DNA from: Lamellibrachia columna
Taxonomy: Eukaryota; Annelida; Polychaeta; Sabellida; Siboglinidae
Length of the DNA stretch: 64,000 bases
NCBI GenBank assembly: GCA_963662155.1
Contig: OY759261.1
Location: 41,941,056 to 42,005,055, forward strand
Direction of reading: 5' to 3'
This document shows positions 42,055 to 54,984 of the stretch, piece by piece. The notes under the pieces were generated by a model. It made no database searches. It was given only the letters and a program-made list of their open reading frames with translations, and was not told where the DNA came from. How positions within the stretch are numbered: position 1 is the first letter of the stretch; each line of letters starts with the position of its first letter. Made by a program: the position numbers and the translations under genes.

Positions 42055-42610
42055 ACATGTACATGCACACATGTACATACACACATATACATACAGCATC
42101 GCTTATCCGACTCCCGCTCGCCTTCGTACATTCGCCGAGAAGAGAGTCTGGACGCAGAGGCGTGGTCTCGTTGATACACGTTGTCACACGTACTCCATGT
42201 TATGTAGGTGTTCCCATGAAGTGCCAGCACCCAATCAGCGTCATTATTAAGATGCTACGTAAAAAATATTATAATTTAACTATTCAGTCTGAGAGTTGTG
42301 TCAGTATAGTCAACGTTTATTCGAATTGCATCCTATAAACTAATAACAGTTAGATCATATTGTATTAATTAGCCAAATGCCCGGATGACATTGCAATTAG
42401 TTAATTATGTTTGCGCCCTGAATATGGGTGCATACATAATTTCACACTGAAAAGTACACGTTGCATCCAGGCAATGACGTATGCGACAAAAGGTGGCGCA
42501 ACAGCACGTAGCCTGGCTAACCGAGGCTGCCTGATTCGCTGCGAGCATGACGTTCTCACTCACGGAGGCTCTACGCAATGCATTGTTGATGCAAGTCGGT
42601 CTGCCGTATA
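42055..42610 (+). repeat. Third partial copy of the gene B/C 3' flank
   Basis: Matches 48300-49130 of copy C in order: CGCTTATCCGACTC, GAGAGTCTGG, TACTCCATGTTATGT, ATCAGCGTCATTAT, ATGGGTGCATACATAATTT. It has a single copy of the segment that forms the 36-bp array in copy C. Confidence 0.8.
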
Positions 42611-42929
42611 ATACATTTTACAAAAGCCGCGGAATCAGTCTCTGTGCAATAGTGTATGTTGACAGACCTAATGTTCTCTTTACAACAAATTATAATAGTG
42701 TCGGTTGATACCATTAGTGTTTGTTATGCTAATATATATATATTGTGGCATATCAATGCATATCAATGCCTTAACGGGTGCTATCCTTATTATTATTATA
42801 ATAATTATCTACCTGGATCGGCTGCAAATAAATTGATTCGAAATATCATTCATTTATTCACCAGCTTACTGTGGTATGGTGTATCAACACAGGTCTTTGT
42901 GATGCGCCTAGTGCTGTAGTGTAGTGTGT

Positions 42930-44850
42930 AGTATGTAGTTCTTGCTTCATACTCTCGCTTTCAGCTACAGCCGCCAGAAAGCTCGTTGTAGTGAAAAGGG
43001 AGCCGAGTGCGTAAGTCTCCCCGGCTGGTACATAGCATCTCCATAGACAAGACTCTAGCACAACCTCCTCGTGGTACACTGCGGATACTGGGCACCTTGC
43101 GGCACCAGGCGAATGTGCTGGAGATCTCGGAGCAGATTGGAGCCCCAGAGGTGTCGTGTGCAGGGCCCACCGGCGAGTGGATACGTCCCGACAGTCACCA
43201 TTCCAATCCCCAACTATGGGTAAATAGTCAGTGTCGGGCAGCAGCGATGCTCGTATCTGGTGCTGGCGGAAGAGTCAACTTACCTTGACCAACGGTGACA
43301 CTAGAATTAAGAGTGGAAGGCAACTTCTCTCCACTGCGGGGCAACCAGCTAGACTTCCAGTCGTCGCACGGAGTGCTCCACTGGACAAAAGTCTTTCTGG
43401 TCCAAAGGGTGTTGATACTGATGCGCGACAGTCTTGGCATCTAAAACAAGAGCACGAGCGAAGATGTTGGGTGAAAGCCACGATGGCAGGTTGGAGTAAC
43501 TGGAAGCTGTTAGCTGAAGCTCTACACATAGGCGTCTTGGATATGATGATCGCGTGTTGTTGATGAACAACAACAATGCAGGGCAGCAGTCCAGGTGACC
43601 AGGCAGCCTTATCTAGGGATGCACTGCCTGCCCCAATCCGGGGACGCCCATAAAAAAGGTGGGGTAAACAAAGCTTGTTCAATTTCACTCCTGATCAGCA
43701 TGCCGCGGCTGGTGGGACTCTAATACAAGCGGTACGAAACAAATGAAGAAGAAGCTTTCAATAACAACATGGAATGTGAGGACCCTATTAGACTTGAAAG
43801 ATGCGGACAGGCCACAAAGGCAAACAGCACTAGTTGCTCGAGAACTTGATCGCTATAACATAGATATAGCTGCTCTTCAAGAAACTCGTCTTGAAGGACA
43901 ATGCACACTACAAGAACAGAACCATACATTCTTCTGGATAGGGAAAGAACCTGGGTTAAGGAGAGAAGCAGGGGTTGGATTTACGATTGCCAATAGTCTC
44001 GTTTAACAACTCCCTATTCTACCGACTGGTATATCAGAACGTCTCATCACCCTCAGAATACCTATAGGGAAACCCGTTATGCTACCGTCATCAGTGCTTA
44101 TGCACCGACTATGACAAATCCAGATCAACCAAAGGAAGAATTCTACGAACTACTGGGTCAAACGCTCCAAAAGATCCCATCTACTGATAAAGTAATTATA
44201 CTTGGAGATTTCAATGCCAGAGTGGGAGATGACTCCACATCTTGGCCAATAGCTTTGGGAAAGTTTGGAAGGGACAAGTCAAAGTAAAATGGCGAACAAC
44301 TCCTTTCTATGTGAACGCAGTTCAAACTTACCGTAGTGACTGTGGGAACTACCGGGGCATTTCACTGCTCTCAACTACGGGACAAATCCTAGCAAAAATC
44401 CTTCTGAAAAGACTACAAACAATTGCAGAATTGATTCTCCCTGAAAGCCAGTGTGGGTTTCGCACCTCACGCTTCACAATTAACATGATATTCACCTTGC
44501 GGCAACTACAGGAAAAAGCTTTTGACCAACAACAAAGCCTCTACATGGTTTTTATTGACTTGTCAAAGGCAGGCGACACAGTGGACAGATCAACCCTGTG
44601 GATCTTACTTAGAAGATATGGATGCCCTGAGATCTTTGTCAAGCTAGTTCAGGAATTCCACGATGGCATGGCTGGTTCAGTGTCTGTTGGTGGAACAATT
44701 ACATATCCATTTGAAATCAGTCATGGATTAAAGCAAGGATGCGTCTTCGCACCCACTTTGTTCACTCTCTTTCTTGGAGCAGTACTATCTGCAGTATCGG
44801 AACACTTGAGTATAGGCGTTTTTATCCGCACTAGAACTGATGGACAACAA
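42930..44850 (+). mobile_element. LINE with endonuclease fused to RT by internal deletion
   Basis: After a probable 5' UTR (42930-43740), the frame from ATG 43743 encodes an apurinic endonuclease start: TTWNVRTLLD, IDIAALQETRLEG, then (frameshift) LGDFNARVGDD near 44203. Close to 44330 it passes directly into RT: DCGNYRGISLLS, GFRTSRFTINMIFTLRQL, MVFIDLSKAGDTVDR (Asp of motif A, normally KAFDTVDR) and GLKQGCVFAPTLF. Sequence for the linker is missing, and the FADD catalytic box is absent because homology ends near 44845. Inactive. Confidence 0.85.
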
Positions 44851-45042
44851 TGACATAATATTGATCGATGGTGATTGCATGAGAGTTTGTATGAAGGGAG
44901 AGAAAATAGAAGAACTACAAAGAATTCATTAGGAAACTAAAACTGATATGTGGTGGCCACGTAACATTGTCGAGGACTTTATCGGCAATTGATAGGCAGC
45001 GGTGAGGGATATCGGAAATGTATGATGGTGGCAACCAAACAA

Positions 45043-45240
45043 CCTCATGTACACCTGGCCTGGTAGGCGCTGAGTATTTCATGTACGCCTGCCCTGGTAG
45101 GCGCTGAGTATTTCATGTACACCTGGCCTGGTAGGCGCTGAGTATTTCATGTACACCTGGCCTGGTAGGCGCTGAGTATTTCATGTACGCCTGCCCTGGT
45201 AGGCGCTGAGTATTTCATGTACGCCTGCCCTGTCATTTCA
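45043..45240. repeat. 34-bp tandem repeat, about 6 copies
   Basis: Unit includes TGGTAGGCGCTGAGTATTTC, with C/G variants in ACACCTGG versus ACGCCTGC. Confidence 0.95.
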
Positions 45241-45315
45241 CATATTAGGGTTACTCAACAGACACGTAGAAAGGTGTTCGATTGCGTTCTTCGAAGTTAG
45301 TGTGCGTGTGTATGT

Positions 45316-45612
45316 TTGTGTGCGTGTGCGTGTGCGTGTGCGTGTGCGTGTGCGTGTGCGTGTGCGTGTGCGTGTGCGTGTGCGTGTGCGTGTGCGTGTG
45401 CGTGTGCGTGTGCGTGTGCGTGTGCGTGTGCGTGTGCGTGTGCGTGTGCGTGTGCGTGTGCGTCTGTGCGTGTGCGTGTGCGTGCGCGTGTGCGGGTGCG
45501 TGTGTGTGCGTGTGTGTGCGTGTGTGTTTGTGTGTGTGCGCGTGTGTGCGCGTGGGTGGGTGGGTGGGTGGGTGGGTGGGTGGGTGGGTGGGTGGGTGGG
45601 TGGGTGGGTGTA
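45316..45612. repeat. (TGTGCG)n and (GGGT)n
   Basis: Hexamer run to about 45470, mixed GT/GC, then GGGT units from 45553. It occupies the place of the TGAG/TGGG repeat in gene B intron 2. Confidence 0.95.
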
Positions 45613-45799
45613 TGGATGGGTGGGTGGGTGGGCGAGTGAACGAGTGAGCAAGTGAGCGAGTGCGTCAGTCAGCCAATCAGTTAGTCAGTCAGTCAGTCAG
45701 TGCGTGAGCAAGTGTCCGAATCATTGCTTGAGTGAATAGAGATTTTGTGCCATCGATTTGAATCGGCCATTATTGTCAATATGGTTCCTATTTCCACAG

Positions 45800-47683
45800 G
45801 ACTTGGGTGTCCTAAGCGACTACGTTTCATTTCATAACGCCCGACGAGATGTACACGCTGGAGTACATGATATATCGCATGAAGACACACGGCATAGTGC
45901 ACGGACCACTAGACTTGAACTATGTCAAGTCATCCGATACAGCACGAAACACCACGGCTGTAGGGGCACCAGCATAGACCCCAAAAGTCACAGCGCGAAA
46001 CACCACGGCTGTAGGGGCACCAGCATAGACCCCAAAAGTCACAGCGCGAAACACCACGGCTGTATGGGCACCAGCAAAGACCCCAAAAGTCACAGCGCGA
46101 AACACCACGGCTGTAGGAGCACAAGCAAAGACCCCCAAAAGTCACAGCGCGAAACACCACGGCTGTAGGAGCACAAGCAAAGACCCCAAAAGTCACAGCG
46201 CGAAACACCACGGCTGTAGGAGCACCAGCAAAGACCCCAAAAGTCACAGCGCGAAACACCACGGCTGTAGGAGCACAAGCAAAAAGACCCCAAAAGTCAC
46301 AGCGCGAAACACCACGGCTGTAGGAGCACCAGCAAAGACCCCAAAAGTCACAGCGCGAAACACCACGGCTGTAGGAGCACAAGCAAAGACCCCAAAAGTC
46401 ACAGCGCGAAACACCACGGCTGTAGGACCACCAGCAAAGACCCCAAAAGTCACAGCGCGAAACACCACGGCTGTAGGAGCACCAGCAAAGACCCCAAAAG
46501 TCACAGCGCGAAACACCACGGCTGTAGGAGCACAAGCAAAGACCCCAAAAGTCACAGCGCGAAACACCACGGCTGTAGGACCACCAGCAAAGACCCCAAA
46601 AGTCACAGCGCGAAACACCACGGCTGTAGGGGCACCAGCAAAGACCCCAAAAGTCACAGCGGGAAACACCACGGCTGTAGGAGCACCAGCAAAGACCCCA
46701 AAAGTCACAGCGCGAAACACCACGGCTGTAGGGGCACCAGCAAAGACCCCAACAGTCACAGCGGGAAACACCACGGCTGTAGGAGCACCAGCAAAGACCC
46801 CAAAAGTCACAGCGCGAAACACCACGGCTGTAGGGGCACCAGCAAAGACCCCAACAGTCACAGCGGGAAACACCACGGCTGTAGGAGCACCAGCAAAGAC
46901 CCCAAAAGTCACAGCGCGAAACATCACGGCTGTAGGGGCACCAGCAAAGACCCCAAAATTCACAGCGGGAAACACCACGGCTGTAGGAGCACCAGCAAAG
47001 ACCCCAAAAGTCACAGCTGCACCGACACCAAAAAAAGTCACAGCGCGAAACACCACGGCTGTATGGGCACCAGCAAAGACCCCAAAAGTCACAGCGCGAA
47101 ACACCACGGCTGTAGGAGCACCAGCAAAGACCCCAAAAGTCACAGCGCGAAACACCACGGCTGTAGGAGCACAAGCAAAGACCCCAAAAGTCACAGCGCG
47201 AAACACCACGGCTGTAGGAGCACCAGCAAAGACCCCAAAAGTCACAGCGCGAAACACCACGGCTGTAGGAGCACCAGCAAAGACCCCAAAAGTCACAGCG
47301 CGAAACACCACAGCTGTAGGGGCACCAGCAAAGACCCCAAAATTCACAGCGGGAAACACCACGGCTGTAGGGGCACCAGCAAAGACCCCAACAGTCACAG
47401 CGGGAAACACCACGGCTGTAGGGGCACCAGCAAAGACCCCAAAAGTCACAGCGCGAAACACCACGGCTGTAGGAGCACCAGCAAAGACCCCAAAAGTCAC
47501 AGCGCGAAACACCACGGCTGTATGGGCACCAGCAAAGACCCCAAAATTCACAGCGGGAAACACCACGGCTGTAGGGGCACCAGCAAAGACCCCAACAGTC
47601 ACAGCGGGAAACACCACGGCTGTAGGGGCACCAGCAAAGACCCCAACAGTCACAGCTGCACCGACACCAAAAAAAATTTAGCA
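45800..47683 (+). pseudogene. C1GALT1-like last exon, frameshifted, with expanded tail (copy C)
   Basis: Acceptor TTTCCACAG ends at 45799. DLGVLSDY matches gene B exon 3, but a net 8-base deletion near 45824-45840 breaks the frame. Downstream codons still match in the original frame (TPDEMYTLEYMIYRMKTHG, then LDLNYVKSSDTARNTT). The next codons run into TAG where gene B has AAG, then into the 51-bp array. The gene B tail end (APTPKK, then TAG) is recovered only after the array, near 47655-47683. No exon 2 is present upstream, so this is a truncated duplicate. Confidence 0.85.
45942..47656 (+). repeat. 51-bp minisatellite, about 34 copies, derived from the C1GALT1 tail
   Basis: In the original sense frame each unit encodes TARNTTAVGAPAKTPKV, with an N-glycosylation sequon (NTT). 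Gene B holds one diverged unit. The first two units carry TAG at one Lys position. A +1 base near 46134 and +2 bases near 46284 shift the frame and together restore it. A copy at about 47020 contains the tail-end sequence, showing unequal exchange. Long frames on the complementary strand are by-products. Confidence 0.95.
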
Positions 47684-47689
47684 ACATTA

Positions 47690-48310
47690 ATGTTCTACAT
47701 AGGCGCTAGAAACGTCTGTCATCATAAAATAATGACCGTGGGAAAAGCTGTCGCTTACATATAACCTGTTGCATGATATTCTGCCTCAATCGGATGCAAT
47801 ATATACCGACAGATAGACAAATCTATCGAAAACGTCCCTCTTCAATTACATATTCCGCCCTTCTCATTTTAGAGTCATGTTGCCAAAAAAACTATGTATT
47901 ATCCACTACGTAGTATCAACTCTGTAGTATCCACTATGTAATATCCACTATCATATGGTAGCGCGTTTATGCAAATGCCCCGTTTATTTTTGATGAAATC
48001 ATCATACGAGTTATTAATTGTTTTATTAAACTTCGCTACAAAATAGCCCCGGCTCTATATACTGTGACATAAAGCTATTCATGCTTTCAGGGGTGCACGT
48101 TCTAACGATCAAAACTATATTTCGATGAATGTGTCAAGAGTATATATTCTTTTACTAAACCAAAATTGCTATTTAAACTATCCACACACACAATACATTT
48201 TATCTCAACGAACCTGATACACAATGTGCTAAATCAATTGAGGAGGGAGATTTTTATCGCGTCATTGTGAAACATTTACGTCTAAACATGGAGTATTAAT
48301 CTCGCTTATC
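47690..48310. other. 3' flank of copy C; no gene seen
   Basis: Aligns with 34970-35780 apart from the SINE. The GTAGTATCCACTA repeats near 47900-47950 are minor. Confidence 0.5.
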
Positions 48311-48716
48311 TGACTCTCCGAAGCCTTCGTGAACTCGCCGTAAGTCTAACTCTCGGTCGCCTTCGTGAACTCGCCGTGAGTCTGACTCTCGGTCGCCTTC
48401 GTGAACTCGCCGTGAGTCTAACTCTCGTTCGCCTTCGTGAACTCGCCGTGAATCTGACTCTCGGTCGCCTTCGTGAACTCGCCGTGAGTCTGACTCTCGG
48501 TCGCCTTCGTGAACTCGCCGTGAGTCTGAATCTCGGTCGCCTTCGTGAACTTGCCGTGAGTCTGACTCTCGGTCGCCTTCGTGAACTCGCCGTGAGTCTG
48601 ACTCTCGGTCGCCTTCGTGAACTCGCCGTGAGTCTGACTCCCGGTCGCCTTCGTGAACTCGCCGTGAGTCTGACTCTCGGTCGCCTTAGTGAACTCGCCG
48701 AGAGTCTGGCTCCGAA
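48310..48716. repeat. 36-bp minisatellite, about 11 copies
   Basis: Unit starts GTGAGTCTGACTCTCGGTCG and ends GAACTCGCC. A single related unit exists in the third copy at about 42100. Confidence 0.95.
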
Positions 48717-48719
48717 GGC

Positions 48720-49320
48720 GTGGCCTCATTGCTACCCGCTGACACCACTCCATGTTGTGTGGGCGTTCCCGTGAATCACAAATCAGCGTCATTATCGAGG
48801 TTCTACACTAAACATTTGTTTGCCTGATTTTACTTTTCAGTTTAAATTTTGTGTCAATAGGATCAATGTTTAAAGTTAAATGGATGAGATCGTAATTAGC
48901 TAATTATGTATGAGTCCAGAATCTGGGTGCATACATAATTTGCGTCACAATGAAAAGTACGACATGGAACCAGGAGTAGATGTGTGCGACAAACAGTGGC
49001 GCCGCGGCACGGAGCCTGGAAAATCGGGGCAAACGGAGGATAGATCTTACAGTATGGAAGGCATTAACAACGATGTTGATAGGGCGAGACTCTACGTGTG
49101 TTAGAAAAACTATGACACGAACATTGCAGAAACATTAGACTGCAGACACCTTACTTTCATGATTTCTGCTGTTTGCTGACGTCATAGTAAGTCGGATAAC
49201 CACCGAAATATGCAACGTTCCTGAATTATTACGGGTTTTTCGTTGATTCAATTTATTCGTTCGTCTCGCATTAGAAACATTTCGCGAACAGATATAAAGA
49301 AGATTTGAGTAGATTTGTTC
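48720..49320. other. Copy C flank, unique stretch
   Basis: Homologous to 36070-36690 and to 42190-42610. No gene recognised. Confidence 0.45.
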
Positions 49321-49327
49321 GAAATTC

Positions 49328-49620
49328 AAGTCGGACGGGGTGTATGCGTCGGACGGGGTGTATGCGTCGGACGGGGTGTGTACGTCGGACGGGGTGTATA
49401 CGTCGGACGGTTGTATGCGTCGGAAGGGGTGTATGCGTCGGACGGGGTGTGTACGTCGGACGGGGTGTATACGTCGGACGGTTGTATGCGTCGGAAGGGG
49501 TGTATGCGTCGGACGGGGTGTGTACGTCGGACGGGGTGTATACGTCGGACGGTTGTATGCGTCGGACGGTTGTATGCGTCGGACGGTTGTATGCGTCGGA
49601 AGGGGTGTATGCGTCGGCGC
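49328..49620. repeat. 17/18-bp minisatellite, about 16 copies
   Basis: Units CGGACGGGGTGTATGCGT and CGGACGGTTGTATGCGT alternate in a pattern with a longer period. Single copy at the matching place in the B segment (about 36695). Confidence 0.95.
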
Positions 49621-49659
49621 GATGTAACTGACGTAGCTGAGTGGTATTGTTAGATATTG

Positions 49660-50080
49660 TGTCCGATACATCGTCATATGCGTATGATATGTGTAAGATT
49701 AGAAGATATATCGTCATATGCGGATGATATGTGTAAGATTAGAAGATATATCGTCATATGAGTATCATATGCGTAAGATTGGCAGATATATTGCAATATG
49801 CGTACGATATTCGCAATATTGGCAGATATGTCATCACATGCGTATGATATGCGTACGATTGGCAGATATAGTGTCAGATATATCGTCATATGCGTATGAT
49901 ATGCGTAATATTGGCAGATATATCGTCGTATGCGTATAATATGCGTAAGATTGGCAGATATATCGTCATATGCGTATCATATGCGTAAGATTGGCAGATA
50001 TATCGTCGTATGCGTATGATATGCGTAAGATTGGCAGATATATCGTCGTATTCGTATCATATGCTTAAGAGTGGTAGATA
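49660..50080. repeat. Tandem repeat of about 39 bp, about 10 copies
   Basis: Unit includes GATATATCGTCATATGCGTA and TGCGTAAGATTGGCA. Two or three diverged units exist in the B segment at 36735-36870. Confidence 0.9.
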
Positions 50081-50084
50081 TGAT

Positions 50085-51890
50085 GTACAGGCTGTACTGT
50101 CCTATGATGTACGGGCTGTACTGTCATATGATGTACAGGCTGTAAGATTGGCAGATATGATGTACAGGCTGTACTGTTATATGATGTACAAATTGTACTG
50201 TCATATGATGTACAAGCGGTAATATTGGTAGATATGATGTACAGGCTGTTCTGGCATATGATGTACAGGCTGTGTTGTCATATGATGTACAGGCTGTACT
50301 GTCATATGATGTACAGGCTGTACTGTCACATGACGTACAGGCTGTACTGTAATATGATGTACAAGCTGTAACATTGGTAGATATGATGTACAGAATGTAC
50401 TGTCATGTGATATACTGGCTGTGAGATTGATAGATATGATGTACAGGCTGTACTGTCATATGATGTACAGGCTGTAGTTTCGTGTGATATACAGGCTATA
50501 CTGTAATATGATGTACATGCTGTACTGTCATATGATGTACATGCTGTAAGATTGGTAGATATGATGTACAGGCTGTACTGTCATGTGATGTACAGGCTGT
50601 AATTTGGTAGATATGATGTACACGCTGTAAGATTGGTAGATATGATGTACAGGTTTTACTATAATGTGATGTACAGGCCGTAAGATTTGTAGATATGATG
50701 TACAGGTTGTACTGTCATGTGACGTACAGGCTGTACTGTCGTATGCGCAGGATTGTCGTATGATATGCGTAAGATTGGCATATATATCGTCGTATGCGTA
50801 TCATATGTGTAAGAGATATGATATACAGGCTGTTCTGTCATATGATGTACATGCTGTAAGATTGGTAGATATGATGTACAGGCTGTACTGTCATATGATG
50901 TACAGGCTGTAGTGTCATATGATGTACAGGTTGTACTGCCATATGATGTACGGTCATATGATGTACATGGTATGAAATTGGTAGATATGATGTACAAGCT
51001 GTACTGTCATGTGATGTAAAGGCTGTGCTGTCATATGATGTACATGTTGTAAGATTGGTAGATATGATGTACAGGCTGTACTGTTATATGACGTACAAGC
51101 TGTACTGTCATATGATGTACATGCTGTAAGACTGGTAGATATGACGTACAGGCTGTAGTGTCATATGATGTACAGGTTGTACTGTCTTGTGATGTACAGG
51201 CTGAAATGTCTTGTGATGTACAGGCTGTAAGAATGGTAGATGTGATGTACAGGCTGTACTGTCGTGTGATGTACAGGCTGTACTGTCATATGATGTACAG
51301 GCTGTAGTTTCATATGATGTACAGGCTGTACTGTCATATGATATACAGGCTGTACTGTTATATGATTTACAGGCTGTACTGTCATATGATGTACAGGCTG
51401 TAGTGTCATATGATGTACAGGCTGTACTGTCATATGATATACAGGCTGTACTGTTATATGATGTACAGGCTGTACTGTCATATGATGTACAGGCTGTAGT
51501 GTCATATGATGTACAGGTTGTACTGTCATATGATGTACAGGCTGTACTGTCTTGTGATGTACAGGCTGTAAGATTGGTAGATATGATGTACATGCTGTAC
51601 TGTCTTGTGATGTACAGGCTATAAGATTGGTAGATATGATGTACAGGCTGTACTATCATATGATGTACAGGCTGTAATGTCATATGATATACAAGTTGTA
51701 CTGTCATATGATGTACAGGCTGTACTGTCTTGTGATGTACAGGCTGTAAGATTGGTAGATATGATGTACAGGCTGTACTGTCGTGTGATGTACAGGCTGT
51801 ACTGTCATATGATGTACAGGCTGTACTGTTATATGATGTACAGGCTGTACTGTCATATGATGTACAGGTTGTACTGTCTTTGGCGCAGGA
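50085..51890. repeat. 24-bp minisatellite, about 70 units, with longer-period variants
   Basis: Core unit TGATGTACAGGCTGTACTGT plus CATA, interrupted at intervals by AAGATTGGTAGATA spacers. It has no counterpart in the B segment. Confidence 0.93.
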
Positions 51891-52596
51891 TTGTCAGAAC
51901 ACATATATGCATGCGTTGGCAACACTGCCTACCTAGTATTAATTACGACATGTTAGTCCGTTTGTGCAATTGTGTTATTTAGTTTTGATGAAATCATCGG
52001 AAAACAATAAAATTAGCTTTCACCGGATCTTCGTTAATTCTCTCGTTGGTTTTAATAAAAGTGAGCACAGTTATATTACATCGACTGCGCATGTTGCTTA
52101 AACTATTCACGCACTACAAATCTGAATGCCAATATAATTAATGTGGACAAACTTAAAACGCTTTGTTTATGTATAAAAATTACGTATTCCATGTGAATAC
52201 CGTGAAACGTGGAATCCCGTATGTCTTGCTTTACTAGTACGGGTAGAATATTTCCCTTTTGAAAAATCTAGTCCATACAGTTCCATTTCGAGCCTTCGAC
52301 AAAACAGCGGCGCCACCCTGTGGACTTAGAACCAGTAAAAGGTCAAGGTTGTGATCATAAAGTACTCCTTTGTTTATCCACGATCGTGTATATCAGTGTT
52401 CCACATTTGTCGTGATTAGATGCGCTATATGTGTGAGTTTCTAGGGAGAGTAAATTTATGCTGGCAAAGGCAAAAAAACTGGCAAGGAACAACGTCTTAC
52501 GCTTGTATAACAATAATAACTGAGTTGAGGCCTCTTTGGCCAAGTCTGATCGGTGCCCAGTAACAATATTGTTCAGCAATGCCAGTTAGCCAAATA

Positions 52597-52924
<328 letters not shown>

Positions 52925-53430
52925 CTGACGAGGAAAAATCACATTTGCAGACTGTGCCACTTCTGCTGCGCACGGGGTTAAATTTTTATTTGCTGGTTGG
53001 CAAAATATATCAGTCATGGAAGGTCCCCTGTGTACGCAGACAAATCGTTTTGTTTTACGTAATTTCCTGCGGGCGCGTGTCCCATACTGATTTTCTCAAA
53101 AACAATTGAAGGTACTCATTGACATAACATGAAAGAACTTGTGCCATTATGGTAAAGTTCGAATCGTTATTTTGTGTGCAGGACTAATAGAAATTAACAT
53201 GATCGCCTATGGAACAAATAGTGATCTGACCCCTGTGACTGTGTTGTCAACGACGACACGTATGAGAACAACAAAAAAGTACATTAATCGTAAAAGCGTC
53301 GTTTATTATTACGCATATAGCAATAACAGACAGCAACACGAATAGGGATAACAACATGTTACATAGTTTAACACAGCTGAAGAACAGATAGCGTTATTTT
53401 GTTGTATAGGACCTATACTCCTTCTAGTGT
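52925..53430. other. Unique stretch; no gene seen
   Basis: Nothing recognised. Confidence 0.4.
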
Positions 53431-53439
53431 TTCGGTGTT

Positions 53440-54745
53440 GTCGACAGCAACGTGTTTCGTAGTTGTCGACCGCAACGTGTTTCGTAGTTTTCGACAGCTA
53501 CGTGTTTCGTAGTTGTCGACCGCAGCGTGTTTCGTAGTTGTCGACCGCAACGTGTTTCGCAGTCATCGACAGCAACGTGTTTCGTAGTTGTCGACCGCAG
53601 CGTGTTTCGCAATTGTCGACCGCAACGTGTTTCGCAGTTGTCGACCGCAACGTGTTTCATTGTTGTCTACCGCAACGTTTTATCGGAGTTGTCGGCAGCA
53701 ACGTGTTTCGGAATTGTCGACTGCAACGTGTTTCGTAGTTGTCGACCGCAGCTTGTTTCGCAGTTGTCGACCGCAACGTGTTTCGCAGTTGTCGACCGCA
53801 ACGTGTTTCACAGTTGTCGACCACAACGTATTTCTCAATTGTCGACCGCAACGTGTTTCATAGTTGTCGACTGCAACGTTTTTCGGAGTTGTCGGCCGCA
53901 ACGTGTTTCGGAATTGTCGACCGCAACGTGTTTCGTAGTTGTCGACCGCAACGTGTTTCGTAGTTGTCGACCGCAACGTGTTTCACTGTTGTCGAACGCA
54001 ACGTGTTTCGTCGTTGTCGACCGCAACGTGTTTTACTGTTGTCGACAGACACGTGTGTCGGAGTTGTCGACCGCAACGTGTTTCGTAGTTGTTGACCGTA
54101 ACGTGTTTCAGATTGCCGACCGTAACGTGTTTCACATTGCCGACCGTAACGTGTTTCAGATTGCCGACCGCAACGTGTTTCATAGTTGTTGCCCGTAACG
54201 TGTTTCAGATTGCCGAACGTAACGTGTTTCAGATTGCCGACCGTAACGTGTTTCAGATTGCCGACCGTAACGTGTTTCATAGTTGTTGACCGTAACGTGT
54301 TTCAGATTGCCGACCGTAACGTGTTTCAGATTGCCGACCGTAACGTGTTTCAGATTGCCGACCGTAACGTGTTTCATAGTTGTTGACCGTAACGTGTTTC
54401 AGATTGCCGACCGTAACGTGTTTCAGATTGCCGACCGTAACGTGTTTCAGATTGCCGACCGTAACGTGTTTCAGATTGCCGACCGTAACGTGTTTCAGAT
54501 TGCCGACCGCAACGTGTTTCAGATTGCCGACCGTAAAGTGTTTCAGATTGCCGACCGTAACGTGTTTCAGATTGCCGACCGTAACGTGTTTCAGATTGCC
54601 GACCGTAACGTGTTTCAGATTGCCGACCGTAACGTGTTTCATAGTTGTTGACCGTAACGTGTTTCAGATTGCCGACCGTAACGTGTTTCAGATTGCCGAC
54701 CGTAACGTGTTTCAGATTGCCGACCGTAACGTGTTTCTTGAGTTT
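53440..54745. repeat. 25/24-bp minisatellite, about 53 copies
   Basis: Left half: 25-bp units with TTGTCGACCGCAACGTGTTT. Right half, from about 54100: 24-bp units with ATTGCCGACCGTAACGTGTT. In the right half, three or more 24-bp units plus one 25-bp unit form a higher-order block of about 97 bp (54178, 54276, 54373). Confidence 0.95.
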
Positions 54746-54849
54746 GTTGTCGGCCGTCGGATGTTTTTCTTTGTAGTCGACCGCAATGTTCAAATTCAGA
54801 ATTGTTGACCGTTGTTCCTCATCAGTGTTTTCCGAACGCTGTTGAACCA

Positions 54850-54982
54850 GTGTTTTAACTTTGTGGTCCACAACTACACGCAATGTTTTAACTTTGTGGT
54901 CCACAACTACACGCAATGTTTTAACTTTGTGGTCCACCACTACACGCAATGTTTTAACTTTGTGGTCCACCACTACACGTAA
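54850..54982. repeat. 33-bp tandem repeat, 4 copies
   Basis: Unit includes TTTTAACTTTGTGGTCCACA. Confidence 0.95.
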
Positions 54983-54984
54983 TA

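Larger units (their letters stand above)
45255..52352 (+). repeat. Segmental duplication, copy C
   Basis: Paralogue of 34345-37670. It begins inside intron 2 (TTCGATTGCGTTCTTCGAAG) and lacks exons 1 and 2. It is twice as long as the B copy, almost entirely because of tandem arrays found only here. Confidence 0.85.

Noticed and set aside
45930..47687. A 585-codon open frame on the minus strand, Cys/Trp-rich and perfectly repetitive
   Set aside because: It is the complement of the 51-bp array; the sense strand carries the ancestral C1GALT1 tail codons. Other long frames over this array are equally by-products.
48310..48716. Possible third splice-donor array, because each 36-bp unit starts GTGAGT
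   Set aside because: No exon is recognisable on the other side of the GT and the single-copy version at 42100 lacks coding context.
53424..54973. Multiple frames up to 223 codons over the 25/24-bp array
   Set aside because: Repeat translations in all frames without any recognisable domain.
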